Below are positions 1 to 10,409 of a stretch of DNA of 44,869 nucleotides, in pieces (the stretch's first letter is position 1; the number at the start of each line of letters is the position of its first letter). Location: the NCBI GenBank assembly GCA_001600695.1, contig BCKQ01000029.1, forward strand, positions 65,144-110,012. Reading direction: 5' to 3'. The notes below the pieces were generated by a model. The model searched no databases. It worked only from the letters and a program-made list of their open reading frames with translations, and had not been told where the DNA came from. The DNA comes from Ascoidea asiatica. Its lineage: Eukaryota > Ascomycota > Saccharomycetes > Ascoideales > Ascoideaceae. The position numbers and the translations under genes are program-made.

Positions 1-243
1 TTTNNNTNANNNGNNNTTNNNTTTNCCCGCGTTGGTTTAGCGCAAAACTTCANAACAGGCCAATTGCAATTAAAAATTGTTATAACAAGAGGTGAAATAC
101 TCAAAATATTCTTACNATTTAACCAATAGTAATAATAGATAATATAATTTGTATCAATTTAATTAATTTTAAATGAATATAGTACACACTATATTAACCC
201 AATAACTTTTTTCATGNAAATACCTTAAGATATTATTGAGTTA
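1..243. other. contig edge, no gene seen
   Basis: The first 25 bases are mostly ambiguous, which marks an assembly edge. The rest is AT-rich with no convincing open frame. It is the left flank of element A, and its last four bases (GTTA, 240-243) recur directly after the right LTR at 8677-8680. Confidence 0.6.
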
Positions 244-300
244 TGTCGTAGTCACAATGGAGCACGTACTAAATGTAGCAACGGCATGATGCTACCAAAA

Positions 301-312
301 GCCACGCGTGGG
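301..312 (+). promoter_or_regulatory. ACGCGT-containing palindrome in 5' LTR
   Basis: GCCACGCGTGGG surrounds ACGCGT at 304-309. ACGCGT is the core of the yeast MluI cell-cycle box bound by MBF (Mbp1-Swi6). The block is conserved in the 3' LTR at 8257-8268, where it is a perfect 12-bp palindrome. Binding is inferred from the motif only. Confidence 0.45.
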
Positions 313-618
313 TACTTTGCATAATGTTGCCTATGTTATGCTCGGGATTGTTGTGACTNAGCCTGCAGTTAATTTGGAAAGCCATAAGAGTCAATCTGTT
401 TTCGTAATTGTGAGTTNTGTTAGTCTGTCAATTGAATATTTTTGATTCTAAGGGCAATTGTGCTGGCACCTTTTTGTTCCTTTTTTTTCTTTTTCTTGGG
501 CTCTTTCTTTTCTTCTCCGTTGTTGGTTCCTTTCCTTTTCCTTTCTTTTCCTTTTCGATCCTTTGCTCTTTTTGCTTATCCCTTTATCTTTCTCATTCAG
601 CAGACTAGCACTGAATGC

Positions 619-627
619 TATAAATAG
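619..627 (+). promoter_or_regulatory. TATA-like box in 5' LTR
   Basis: TATAAATAG lies about 90 bp before the end of the LTR, a normal position for an LTR promoter. The matching position of the 3' LTR reads GTGAATAAAG, so the box is lost there. Confidence 0.5.
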
Positions 628-942
628 AGGTTTTTTTCGTTTTTTCTTCTAGTTTTCTTTTTTTTTTTTCGGGATACACTACCTCTAGCCAGAAATCTAT
701 TCTTATAACATATTACTGGAAACTCAAAATTTGGTATTGAGCTGCATAAAAAAAAAGAAACAAAAACTGGTGATATTAGTAACCATAAAATGTGTTTATT
801 GTATATGACTTTATATTAGATTAATTCAGTTTTATTTAATTTACACTTCTCTCAATATAGTATGCTTTCANGCGTTAAAATGGGATTTAAATTTGTTTGG
901 TGCTATTATTAAATTGGGTTTCAATTNGTTTGTGAATGGTTT

Positions 943-1310
943 TTTAAATCTATTAAATATTATTTTGATATACTTTTCCATGAACATTTTAAGTTTGTTT
1001 CAAATTTGTTAGGTTCAATTATTAAATTTGCTTTAAATTTATTTTGGTTTTGGTTTGTTAAATTTATTGAATATTATTTTGATATATCATATTTTCAATT
1101 GTCGAACTTTTTTTTAAATTGGTTTTGCTTCAATTTCTTTGCTTGTCTTTACTATGCTTGTTTTGCTTACTTAAATTTATTGAATATTTGTTTGGTATAT
1201 TTTTCCTTGAATTGTTTTAAGTGATTTTAAGTCTATTTTATTAAAATTTCTTTTATTTGCTTTAAAACTAATTTTTGTTTTGTATTTCAAATTTATTGAA
1301 ATTTATTGTT
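943..1310 (+). repeat. diverged ~114-bp tandem repeats in leader of A
   Basis: The phrase TTAAATYTATTRAATATT recurs at about 943, 1058 and 1171, with a weaker fourth copy near 1288, giving spacings of about 115, 113 and 117 bp. It lies in the long untranslated leader (711-2465), which otherwise holds AT-rich, T-biased sequence with no credible gene. Confidence 0.55.
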
Positions 1311-2348
1311 CGTGATTATTTTGATTTCATTTGTTTCAATTAAGTTCAAAATCAGTTTTGTTTGGTTTCTTTTAAATTGATTAAAATTTGATTTTTGGTG
1401 CATTAGGTTGTAATTTAATTAAAAAGTTTTTTGGTTTAATTTGTTTTAATTTGTTATAAATCTATTGTTGGTTTTGCATTTAATCTTTTGATATTTCTGA
1501 TTCTATTGCCCGTTTGTCGTGCGTTGATANATTTATTATCTCTTTAATTTTTTTTTGTCTCGTATTGTATTATTTTCTGCTCCTTCATCGGAATTCATTT
1601 AAACTTACTGCTAGTTATATTTAGATTANTTANGCAGGCTGATTTTGAGGTCTTTCTGATTATACTACTTTTTGGAAAGTGACCTTGGATTTACTGGAGA
1701 GANTTAGTTTGGGTGTTTGAATTAAGGTATTGCCAGCTGGAATACTTAGGGTAATTTTAAAATTTATTACATAAATTTTCAATATATAATATTTTTGTCT
1801 TGGCAAATCAAACAAAAAAAATTCATTTAAATAATAAAGGTATTAAAACATTAAAATAAAAAAAAAAAAATCAAAGCTATTAAAACATTAAAAAAAAAAC
1901 AAAAGAAAAATAAATAAAAACAATTAATAAAACAATTAAATTGCTGTTGTATTCATTATATATTAGTTTATACTTATTAGTTTCAGGTGCCTTTGGTTTG
2001 GTAGTCCTTTGCTTGTCCTATTTTAATTAGCAAATATTTTATTTATTATCTCTATTATTATTAAAAAANGTAGATCTGAACATTATCTCTCTGATTTTCA
2101 TTTAAAAATTTATTTTCAGAGTATCATTTAAAACTTTAACTGTTTTATTATTTTATGTTTTAGGTTGCATCTTATTATTCTTATTGTAAATATTAATTTT
2201 TAGAGCACGTTTGATCTTGAAGTTAGCTCTTACATTTATTCAACTTTTTTTGAAGAAATTTGAGTAATAAAAGAAACAAATTATTTTCTATTATTCTTTT
2301 CATTCTCATTTCTATTTTATTTTTATTTTGACACTAATCTACATTTAC

Positions 2349-2353
<5 letters not shown>

Positions 2354-2380
<27 letters not shown>
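2354..2380 (+). repeat. poly(A) tract
   Basis: An uninterrupted run of 27 A lies about 85 bp upstream of the gag start of element A. It is a simple-sequence tract, and its length may be an assembly approximation. Confidence 0.9.
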
Positions 2381-2465
2381 TCAATTCAGGAATTTAAAAT
2401 CAATCAAACCACTGGGAAAATAAGTAATCAAAATCACTTTAGAAATAGAAAATAGAAAATACAAC

Positions 2466-3822
2466 ATGGCTGGTTCTGATGGTGCTACTGTTGGTACGTT
2501 GAAGACCAACTTAAAATTCATGGAATCATGTCCACCATTAAATTCGAATGCTGTTGATAATATCACAATTAATTATTCAAAGGAATTTCATAAAAATTTA
2601 CATTGCTTTACCTGTTCCTGACACCTTTGTTGCTCAAGATGTTAAGTTAAAGTTGAATTAAACAGTGGTTAGTTGGTGTTATTGATTATTTTAACGTTGA
2701 AGGTATTTGGGATTGGTCTCTGTCTGATGAAGCTGTTACAAGATTCGAGTGATCTTCTGGTTGCATGAAGATCCTTTTAATCGATCAAATAAAGAGAATA
2801 ATTGATGGTACTCTTGCAAAAAAATCAATGAAATTAACGTTGGTTTTAGGTGCTATTGAGGATCATGCTAAAAGATATCCTGAAAAGTTTATTAATCATA
2901 GGATGTTGCTAGAAATAATCCAGAAAGAGTTTCCTGACCCATTTGATTTTAGTTTAAGGTCTGCAATTGATGTTTATAAATACTGTGCTGGTGATGACAA
3001 TATTAATATTAAAAATGAATGGGTTGATTTTATTGGTCTTTTAGGTTGAAATAAGTTTCTTGCTCATCCTCTTACTTTTGGTCAATTTTCTACAGCTAAA
3101 CAAGTTGCGTTTAAAGTACCAGATATAAAACAATTGATGCCTGCTGCCGAGCCACTGTCAGATTCATTAAAAGATCCAGAAAAGCTTGAAGCTGAAGAAG
3201 CATGGTAAGATGAAATTAATCTGTTGGTTAAAGGATTGTTTGAATTAAAGATTAATCAGACTGCTAAAACTAACAAATTCGAGGATATGATTAATTTGCT
3301 TAGCCAATTAGTCACTGAAAAAGAGTTACAAAATGGTCATATTAAAGAAATAAATAAACTTGCTGCTCTCAATTCTGGTGCTTCAAAAACGTTCAATAAA
3401 ATTGAACCAAATGATGATAATATTAAAAATAATAATAATAACTCCATTAATCTCGACAATTGAAATAATAACTTTAGTGAGATGAATCATAATAATAATA
3501 ATAAAGATATAATAACCATGATAAAGAATATAATAATGGTAATAATCAAAATGCATTTAATTTCAACTCTAGATTCAACATTAATACAGCTTCTTATAAA
3601 AGTGGTTTAAATAATAATAATAACAATAATAGTAATACAGNTTATAATAATAGCAATACNAATGCTGGTTATAACCGCAATAATGGGTTTAACAATGATA
3701 ATTCTGGTTATAACAATAATAGTTCAAATTATAAGAATAATAATTCTGGTTTTAACAACAGAAGATATCATAGAACTCTCACATGTTATTTNTGTGGTGG
3801 TACTCATTTTATTAAGGAATGC
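2466..3822 (+). pseudogene. gag: gag of element A (capsid and nucleocapsid), frameshifted
   Basis: The reading starts at ATG 2466 (MAGSDGATVGTL), a 52-codon frame ending at a TGA. It shifts frame near 2620, reopens around 2765-3049 and 3224-3463, and shifts again in an AAT repeat near 3500. The middle part (about 2765-3460) is helical and charged, as expected for a capsid. An Asn-rich linker (about 3500-3770) leads to a zinc-knuckle-like CYxCGGTHFIKEC at 3784-3822. Its spacing is C-x2-C-x3-H-x4-C, one residue shorter than the classical CCHC knuckle. In-frame stops include three TGA and one TAA. Gag would form the virus-like particle and bind element RNA. The assignment rests on position, the knuckle and the N-rich linker. 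Confidence 0.8.
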
Positions 3823-5223
3823 ATGGTGCTTGATGAAGATATGAAGAAGGGATTCTNTTTGTTCTATAATAATAGAATTTCCATTAAGAACCCANATGGA
3901 TCTATTGGTGAAGCTTGGTTCACTTCAATTCCATGGAATAAATCTTTTGAATATAATGATTATATGGAGTATNTTAANCTGGAAACGGTTAAAAATAAGT
4001 ATTCGGTCATTGANNATGATTATCATNNAGATACGGTTGGTCATATCAAAATTGGTAACACAGTAATATCTGATCTTGTTGAAGATAATATTTGCTTGTT
4101 AGTTAGTGGTATTTTCAAACCAAACCAAAAAGCTGCTAAGAGTGATCATCATAAGAATTTGAAAGAGAAAATCTACAAATCTTTAAAAGGAANCCCTTTA
4201 AATAAAGCTAGTTTAAGAAATATTTTGCAGGATGCTTCAATTCTTGANGATNTTATTGAGGATGACAATCTTTTAGTTGGTAAGAATATTGAATCAAATA
4301 ATTNTGCAANTAATATTGTTGATGAACCTACTGTGTCTGATACTATTGAGGTCGCTAATGATATTATTATTGAAGCTGAGAAGTTGCCACGTTTTATTCC
4401 TCCTTTTCCTAAGTCANAAGGTTATGCTGAATTGAAATTGGAAGATCAATAGATGGAGTTGCTCATTGATAAGATATTANAGCTTCCTCNTGGTTGCGTC
4501 TCGTTAAGTCAAATACTTGGTTTAAATAAAACATTTCTTNAAAAATTTATTGNTAAGATTAGGNCAAGAACCATTAAAACTCTGGGTCCGCTGAATTTAA
4601 TCTTTAACATCAATGCTTCTACAAAANATCCCGACAATNAAGTTATCGAGAATAGCTGGTTTATCGGTCCACTAGAATATATTTCAGTCGAGATCAATCA
4701 TAAGTTGGTTGAAGCTCTGCTTGATAGAGGATCCGAAATAAATTTGATTCCTAAATCAGTTGTTACTGCTGGTAACATAAAACGTTTTCCTTGTTATAAG
4801 ATTTCTAAAGCTTTTAATGGTGCTAGAACAATTTTGAGTCAATAGTGTCGGGCTTTGATGAAAATAAAAGATGTTGAATTTGNTGTTNCATTATATGTCG
4901 ATGAAAGAAATAGTGCTGGTGAGGCTATAATTTTAGGTCAATCATTTATGGTTCCTAATGCTTTATATACCAACCCAAGATTAATTGCTTTTAATGCTGA
5001 AAGTTGTTATTTTGAGGTGTTCTTGCTCAATCGGCAAACTGGTCATGAATTTTCATTTAAGGAAATGTTTAGGTTAAAGTCTGCTAAAACTAATGTTAAT
5101 CACTTAAATATCTTTGATCCAAAGGATTACAAAGCAATTATAATTGAAGAGGGTTTATGTGATACAGATGTTCAAAACAATTTAATTAATTCTGGATCTA
5201 ATCCATGTTTAAATAATCAATAA
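3823..5223 (+). pseudogene. pol: protease region of element A pol
   Basis: The frame continues directly from the zinc knuckle. Its first 280 or so codons are an unknown linker. A retropepsin-like segment follows: VEALLDRGSEINLIP around 4708-4752, and the distal AIILGQSF motif around 4925-4950. The catalytic D-S/T-G triplet reads D-R-G here (4723-4731), one base from D-S-G, so the protease is probably dead. Three in-frame stops (TAG 4450, TAG 4843, TAA 5221) are each directly preceded by CAA. The enzyme would cleave the Gag-Pol polyprotein inside the particle. Many n bases fall in this segment. Confidence 0.78.
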
Positions 5224-6702
5224 CTATCATTACTTGAAGATGCTTTTGCTACCTTAATTGCTAAGACTAGTAATAAAGCTAAGTTTTTGAAAGTTGTTCT
5301 AGATGATGGTTTAAGATCAGCTTTATTATTTGTTAGTGATGAAAAAGGGTGTTTAAATACTGGCTTTAAGGTATCCTTGGATAGTTCTGAAGTCAAGCCT
5401 CGCTCTGACATGGTTTATCCTATTCAGAAGGTTAAATATGATAATGTGCTTAGACTTTTCTAAACAATGATAGAACAAAATCAACCTGCTTATGTTAATA
5501 GTAGCTACAACAATCCTTTTTTGGTTCAATCTAAAAAGTCAGGAAAGCTTGCTCCCTTATTAAACTTGAAGTCTTTAAATTCTTATGCTGTTAAGAAGCC
5601 AAACTTCAGAGTTAACATTGATCATTCAACTGAAGCTTTATCAGGTCATAGATTGTTTTCAATATTTGATATTTAGGTTGCGTAAGGTCAATTACCAATT
5701 GATGATGATTTTGTAAAAAAAATTCTTTTATCACACCGCTTGGTCATCTAGGATATAAAAGGATTCCCCAAGGTTATTCCAATGCTCCTTATCAATTTCT
5801 ATATGTGCTATTGAAGATATTAAAGCCATTGCACAGTCCGGTAATTATATTCATGGATGATATTGCCTTGGTTGCAAAATCAACTGATGCTACCATTGCC
5901 CAGCATTTGCTGGATGTATTGAAATTGTTTCAATTATTTAAAAACTTTGGTCTTAAATTATCTGTTGAAAAGNTGAAACTTTGTGTTACAGAGGCCACAT
6001 TCNTTGGGTTTCATATCAAGNATGGTAAAAGATATCCTGTTGAGGATACTTTCTCGGTGCTTAAAGATTTTAAAAGGCCTTGAACAGCGAAAGAAATTAG
6101 GTGCGTCCTTGGAACTATTAATTTTTACAGATGCTTCATTCCTAATGTTGCTCATTTCTTAGCAGATATATATGCTAAAGTGAATCAACCAGAGTTATGG
6201 ACAGATGCTGATACCTTAATGATAAAAGAAATCCATAAAATGTTGATGAGTTCATTTGCGTTGCTGAAACCAAATTATGATAAACCATTATTTATAGTTA
6301 CTGATATTCTGGTATTGCATGGTCTGCTGCTTTATTTAATTATGTTGGAAATAACTTCGATGAGACAATTGTCACATCAAAGTTGCCATTGCAATTAATT
6401 AAGCTTGAGTCTGGTAAGTTTTCAGATGCTGATAAAAGATTAGAAAATTCGGTTAAAAAATTTATTGTTGTCTTTTATGCTTTCAGAAAATTTAGATATT
6501 ATGTGGAAGGTGTTGACGTATCCGTCTATTGTAATAATAAAACTGTTGTAGATACATTGAGGAATAGTTTAGCTGAGATGCCAGTTGGTAGACAAGGTAG
6601 AATGCTTTCTTATTTGATTCAATATAAATTGAAGATACATCATATCAAAGATGCTTCAAACCCAGTCGATATTTTCATCCGTCTTCCTGACTGGTCTACA
6701 AT
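5224..6702 (+). pseudogene. pol: reverse transcriptase and RNase H of element A
   Basis: The frame continues from the protease through a spacer to an RT N-terminus (5467-5720) with FSIFDI and GQLPID, where two stops (5674 TAG, 5680 TAA) fall in the block that normally reads D-L-K-S-A-Y. A frameshift at an A run near 5716-5723 leads to TPLGHLGYKRIPQGYSNAP and the catalytic FMDDIALVA (about 5850-5876), whose two Asp are intact. The connection region contains GTINFYRCF. RNase H spans about 6280-6702, with a VYCNNK-type motif and a terminal IHHIKDASNPVD block. The RT motif PQG-x-SNAP differs from the usual MPFGL-x-NAP and is shared in style with element B. It would copy element RNA into DNA and remove the RNA strand. 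Confidence 0.9.
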
Positions 6703-8191
6703 TAATGCTGTCCTGATTAATATTATTAATGATATTCCTATAGATGTTTACATTCCCATGCAAGTTGATTCAATCATGCCGCTGGCTGATCCACATAAAT
6801 TTTATGTTTTGACTATTAAAAATATTCTTGGTGATAGAGTTTTCAAATTCAAATCCTTCTATTATTTAGATATTCCATCTTTTCTTCAAACGTTTGTTAT
6901 TCCATCTTTTTTCGGTACGAAAGAAGAAAAGGCTTTTAAAACTCATGCTGCTATGTTCTTTACCTCTCAGGATGTATTGTTTAAACGATCTAATTTGTTA
7001 CCTAGACTTGTGGTAACTGATCCTAAGCTCATTTGTCAATTAGTTCATGTTGTTCATAGCTCACATGGTCATGCTGGTAGAGATAAGACGTTGTTTCATC
7101 TATCCAATCTGTATTTCATTCGTATGCTTAATCCAGTTGTTGCTTATCATGTAAACTCATGTGACTACTGTCAGTTTTATAAATCATCAACGCCGGTTTT
7201 TTGATCCCTTACAATTAATTATACCTTCTGGAATATTCAAATATGTTGCTATTGATTCAATTCATTTACCTACAACTATTGATAGATATTCATATGTGGT
7301 ATGTTTAAGATGCACCTTCACTCACTTTTTAGAAGCTATTGCTTTGAAGACACAAGATGCCGTTTCTGTTGCGAAATTTATATATGATACCTTGAAGCTA
7401 TATGTCGATATGGAGGTGTTTACAATTTACAGTCTGATGGTGGATCAGCCTTTTAAAACAAAGTATCAAAACAACTTTTAGCTAATCAAGCGATTAAACA
7501 TAGAATTTTTTCTGCTTATTACCCAACTCCTAATGGTTTGATAGAAAGATCTCATGCTTTTTTCTAAACAGTTTTAAATCATTACGACAAGCACTGGTTG
7601 AAACATTTAAGTGCAGCTATTTATGCTGACAGAAATACTGTTAGGCTATTGCTAGGAATCACTGAAGCTGGGTTGGTATATGGCAGTCTTCCATTTTCCA
7701 GTTATGATCAATGTTATTATAGTTTGCCATTTATTAAAAATGATTCTTTTACTGATCATGAGCTATACAACATAAGAGTAAAACAAATTGAATTTAGGCA
7801 ATGGTCAAATACTCAAGGTGTTCTGGAAATTAATTTCTGTACAGAACAAATGAAAGAAGGTTTTGATAAAGCTCACATTACTTCTGACACAAAATTGGCT
7901 GAAGGTGTATATGTTTTGGTTAAGGATGTTAATAATCATAAAATGGCTGGGTTTAAATCGTTACCACGGTATGCTGGCCCATATAAAATTAAGCTGAATG
8001 AATTTGGTGCATATGTATTAATGGATATTAACAATGCTCAATTAAAGCGCACATTTGCAAGGTCTCATTTAAAGCTATACTCATTACGTCCTGGTTCAAC
8101 ATATGCTGACGTGCACGTTCCAATATTTACAACTTCTGGTAAAGGTTTCAAAGCCTTAGATGCTAAATTGACATCTGAAAAAACAGGCTAG
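6703..8191 (+). pseudogene. pol: integrase of element A
   Basis: An HHCC zinc-binding domain lies around 7040-7180 (HSSHGHAGR followed by SCDYC). In the catalytic core, the first Asp is in VAIDSIHLP (about 7240), the second in LQSDGGSAF (about 7430), and the Glu in NGLIERSH (about 7540). All three catalytic residues are present, but a frameshift precedes the second Asp and TAA codons follow SAF and HAFF. The C-terminal domain (7598-8191) has the GPY/F module RYAGPYKIKL near 7970, typical of Ty3/gypsy integrases. No chromodomain is visible. It would insert the cDNA. Confidence 0.9.
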
Positions 8192-8199
8192 GGGTACTA

Positions 8200-8676
8200 T
8201 GTTGTAGTCAAAACGCAACACGTACTAAATTTGGTAACTGCATGTTGCTAAGAATAGCCACGCGTGGCTCCTTTGTCTAATGTTGCCTATGTTTTGCTCG
8301 GGTATTGTTGTGACTCAGCCTGCGGTTAATCAGAAAAGCCATATGAGTCAATCTGTTTGTGTAATTGTGCTTTTTGTTTGTCTCTCAATTGAATGTCTCT
8401 GATTGTGAGGGCAATTGTGATTCCTGCTTTTTGTTCTTTCTTTCTTCCTATCTCTTTCTCTCTGTCTTTCCTCCTCCCTTGCTGATTCCTTTCCTTTTCC
8501 CTTTCTTTTCCTTTTTTTTTTATCCTTTGCTCTTTCCCCGTCTACCTCTTGACATTTTGATTCAGAACACTAGCACTAAATGCTGTGAATAAAGGTGGTT
8601 TCTTTCCTTTCTTTTACTTTTCTTTCTATTCTTTCGAAATATAATACTTTTAATAAAGAAATTTGTTGCGATAACA
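8200..8676 (+). repeat. 3' LTR of element A
   Basis: It begins TGTTGTAGTC and ends GCGATAACA, pairing with 244-710. It keeps the 12-bp palindrome GCCACGCGTGGC at 8257-8268 and the pyrimidine-rich tract. The next four bases, GTTA, repeat the four bases before the 5' LTR and are read as the target duplication. Confidence 0.9.
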
Positions 8677-8685
8677 GTTAGTAAA

Positions 8686-8710
8686 TTCGTTACCAGCGTT
8701 TGGTAACGAA
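8686..8710. other. perfect 9-bp inverted repeat at A/piggyBac junction
   Basis: TTCGTTACC and GGTAACGAA are separated by seven bases just after the 3' LTR and before the piggyBac-like coding sequence. It could be part of a transposon end or a chance hairpin. No matching copy was found near 10410-10640. Confidence 0.5.
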
Positions 8711-10409
8711 CAGTTTGAATTTAACAAAAACGGACTGTTCTTTGATATTGATACTTATGCATATGATGAAATTTCCCATGGTTCTTTATCAAATCTCTAC
8801 GGATCCGCTGCTAGACCGGTTTTGCTTAGGTCATTCAAATGTTGCTGAAAAAGTTGCACAAGGTACAGAAAGAAACCATATTGCTGGTACTCCTTCCACT
8901 GCTTGTCCGGGTGACCCAATGAAAATATTTTTGCTGTTTTTCCCACAAAATAATATATGCATAATTCTGGCTCCAACTAATAAATATAAGGAAACTCAAC
9001 ACAATGGTAAAAGGATACCAGCTAAAGTTGCTCCACACGAAATTTAGTTTTTTTTAGGAATCATATTAGAATTTGGGACAAATAAGATTACACAAATTGA
9101 GGATTTTTATTACAAAAAAAAAGAAAATTCCACAAATATTAAACTGGCAAAGCATTACAATAGAATTAATCTTATTCAATTGTTTTTACACGTGTCAAAT
9201 CCCACGGAGACGCAAATAGGTGTGAAGCTACCTTGGGATAACGTGTCTTTACTAGCGGATCATATTGTTAGGACAAGTCAGAAACATTAGAATCTAGGAT
9301 TGGACGTGTCCATAGATGAAATGATAATAAAGTTTCAACGAAGATCTCGGGATAATACCGTGGTAATGAATAAGCCAATAAAATTGGGGAACAACGTGTT
9401 TGCGTTGGCTGAAGCCAGATACACATGCTCAATGGTGTACAGCTCACGGAATAAATCACGGGGTCTAATTTAGTTCAAAAACTTGGAAGCTGTAGCGCCA
9501 GAGAGTCACTTATGGCTCATCTTTCCGGTGAAATCAAAAATCCCGGCATGACGGTTTTACTCATGGATAATTATTCTTCCTCGGATAAATTATTTCAATG
9601 GTTAAAAGATAAATTTATTTTCCGTGCGACTGCTACAACTCTTCCTAACTCTTCTTATCTTAAATCTATGCCCGAAATGAAAACAGAAAAAAATAATCTA
9701 CAGTGGAAAGAACTTAGATATGAATATGCTGAAGATGTTGGATGTTTTGCTTACATGGATAGATATATTGTGCTTGGAATTAGTCCCGCCCAGCACCTAA
9801 ATGAAATTGTGGAAAAGAGAAACACCCTCCTAACACCAAAAGTTTAGGGCAACTTAGGCTTCAAGCAATGAAATTTTCAAAAATGGTAATAAAGCGGAAG
9901 TTCCAATTCCGAGGGTTATTGGTCAATACAATCATCGCAAGGGTGGTCTAGATATTTCCGATCAATACCGAACAACTAATAGTTCCAATTTAAGGGTGCA
10001 TAGAAATTGGCTTACGATTTTTTTATTTTTATTGGATGTTGCTCTCATTAACAGTGACGTGCTTTATAAAATGAAATCCGGTAAAAAACTGTTAAGCATT
10101 GGTGAATCCCGGGATAATGTGGGTAAATCCCTTATCAGGGATAACTCAGAGGCTAGTGTGATAGTCCGTATTGTTCAGGATAATCCCGGATCTCATGAGA
10201 GGATCAAATCCACCAGCAAGGCCCGCTGTAGGTACTGCTACTTAGCTAACCAGCATTCGAAGGTCCTGTTTTCTGCCTTTGAGTGTCCTAGTTGCTCCGT
10301 GCATCTCTATCCCGAGTGTTGGGTTGAGATATATCTTGATAGCGAACTGTGTTCGTGCTCTAAAGTTTGCAAAATCAGAATTGCGCGCAAAAATGCTAGA
10401 CCACAATGA
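8702..10409 (+). pseudogene. piggyBac-type transposase, frameshifted
   Basis: Segments in several frames match the family (DDE_Tnp_1_7) in order. An acidic N-terminal stretch (8702-8830) is followed by a segment with LAPTNKYKE (about 8960-8985) and FLGIILEFG (about 9050-9085). The first catalytic Asp is in LDVSIDEMIIKF (9300-9335), followed by KPIKLG. The second is in LLMDNYSSSDKL (about 9557-9592). The third is in KGGLDISDQY (about 9939-9968), followed by HRNWLTIFLFLLDVAL. A Cys-rich C-terminal finger follows (CRYCYLA, CPSCSVHLYPECW; 10230-10325). The frame is open from 9858 to 10409. Family members cut and paste at TTAA sites. Terminal inverted repeats were not identified. Frame breaks occur near 8835, 9045, 9285-9290, 9470 and 9845. 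Confidence 0.9.

Larger units (their letters stand above)
244..710 (+). repeat. 5' LTR of element A
   Basis: It begins TGTCGTAGTC and ends CTTATAACA, matching the repeat at 8200-8676 over its length with substitutions and small indels. It contains a palindromic CCACGCGTGG block, a pyrimidine-rich stretch at about 470-600, and a TATA-like TATAAATAG at 619-627. This is the promoter-bearing copy. Confidence 0.9.
244..8676 (+). mobile_element. Ty3/gypsy LTR retrotransposon A (degenerate)
   Basis: Two similar direct repeats of about 470 bp, each starting TGT and ending ACA, bound a body whose order is gag, protease, reverse transcriptase, RNase H, integrase. That order is diagnostic of Ty3/gypsy (Metaviridae-type) elements and excludes Ty1/copia, where integrase precedes RT. 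A 4-bp duplication GTTA flanks the element. Upstream of the 3' LTR, 8175-8198 is moderately purine-rich and is a weak polypurine-tract candidate. No convincing tRNA primer site was found after the 5' LTR. The body has at least three frameshifts and many in-frame stops, so this copy cannot act on its own. Confidence 0.93.

Noticed and set aside
442-652. Hydrophobic Phe/Leu-rich ORFs in the LTRs (also at 8365-8592)
   Set aside because: They are readings of the LTR pyrimidine-rich tract, present in both LTRs, with no coding features.
1006-1224. Phe/Asn-rich ORF in the leader of element A
   Set aside because: Composition follows the ~114-bp leader repeat; no motif.
3823-5720. Ciliate-type code (TAA/TAG as Gln) for elements A and B
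   Set aside because: TAA falls on the invariant RT tyrosine, TGA also interrupts gag A, and frameshifts abound; decay is simpler.
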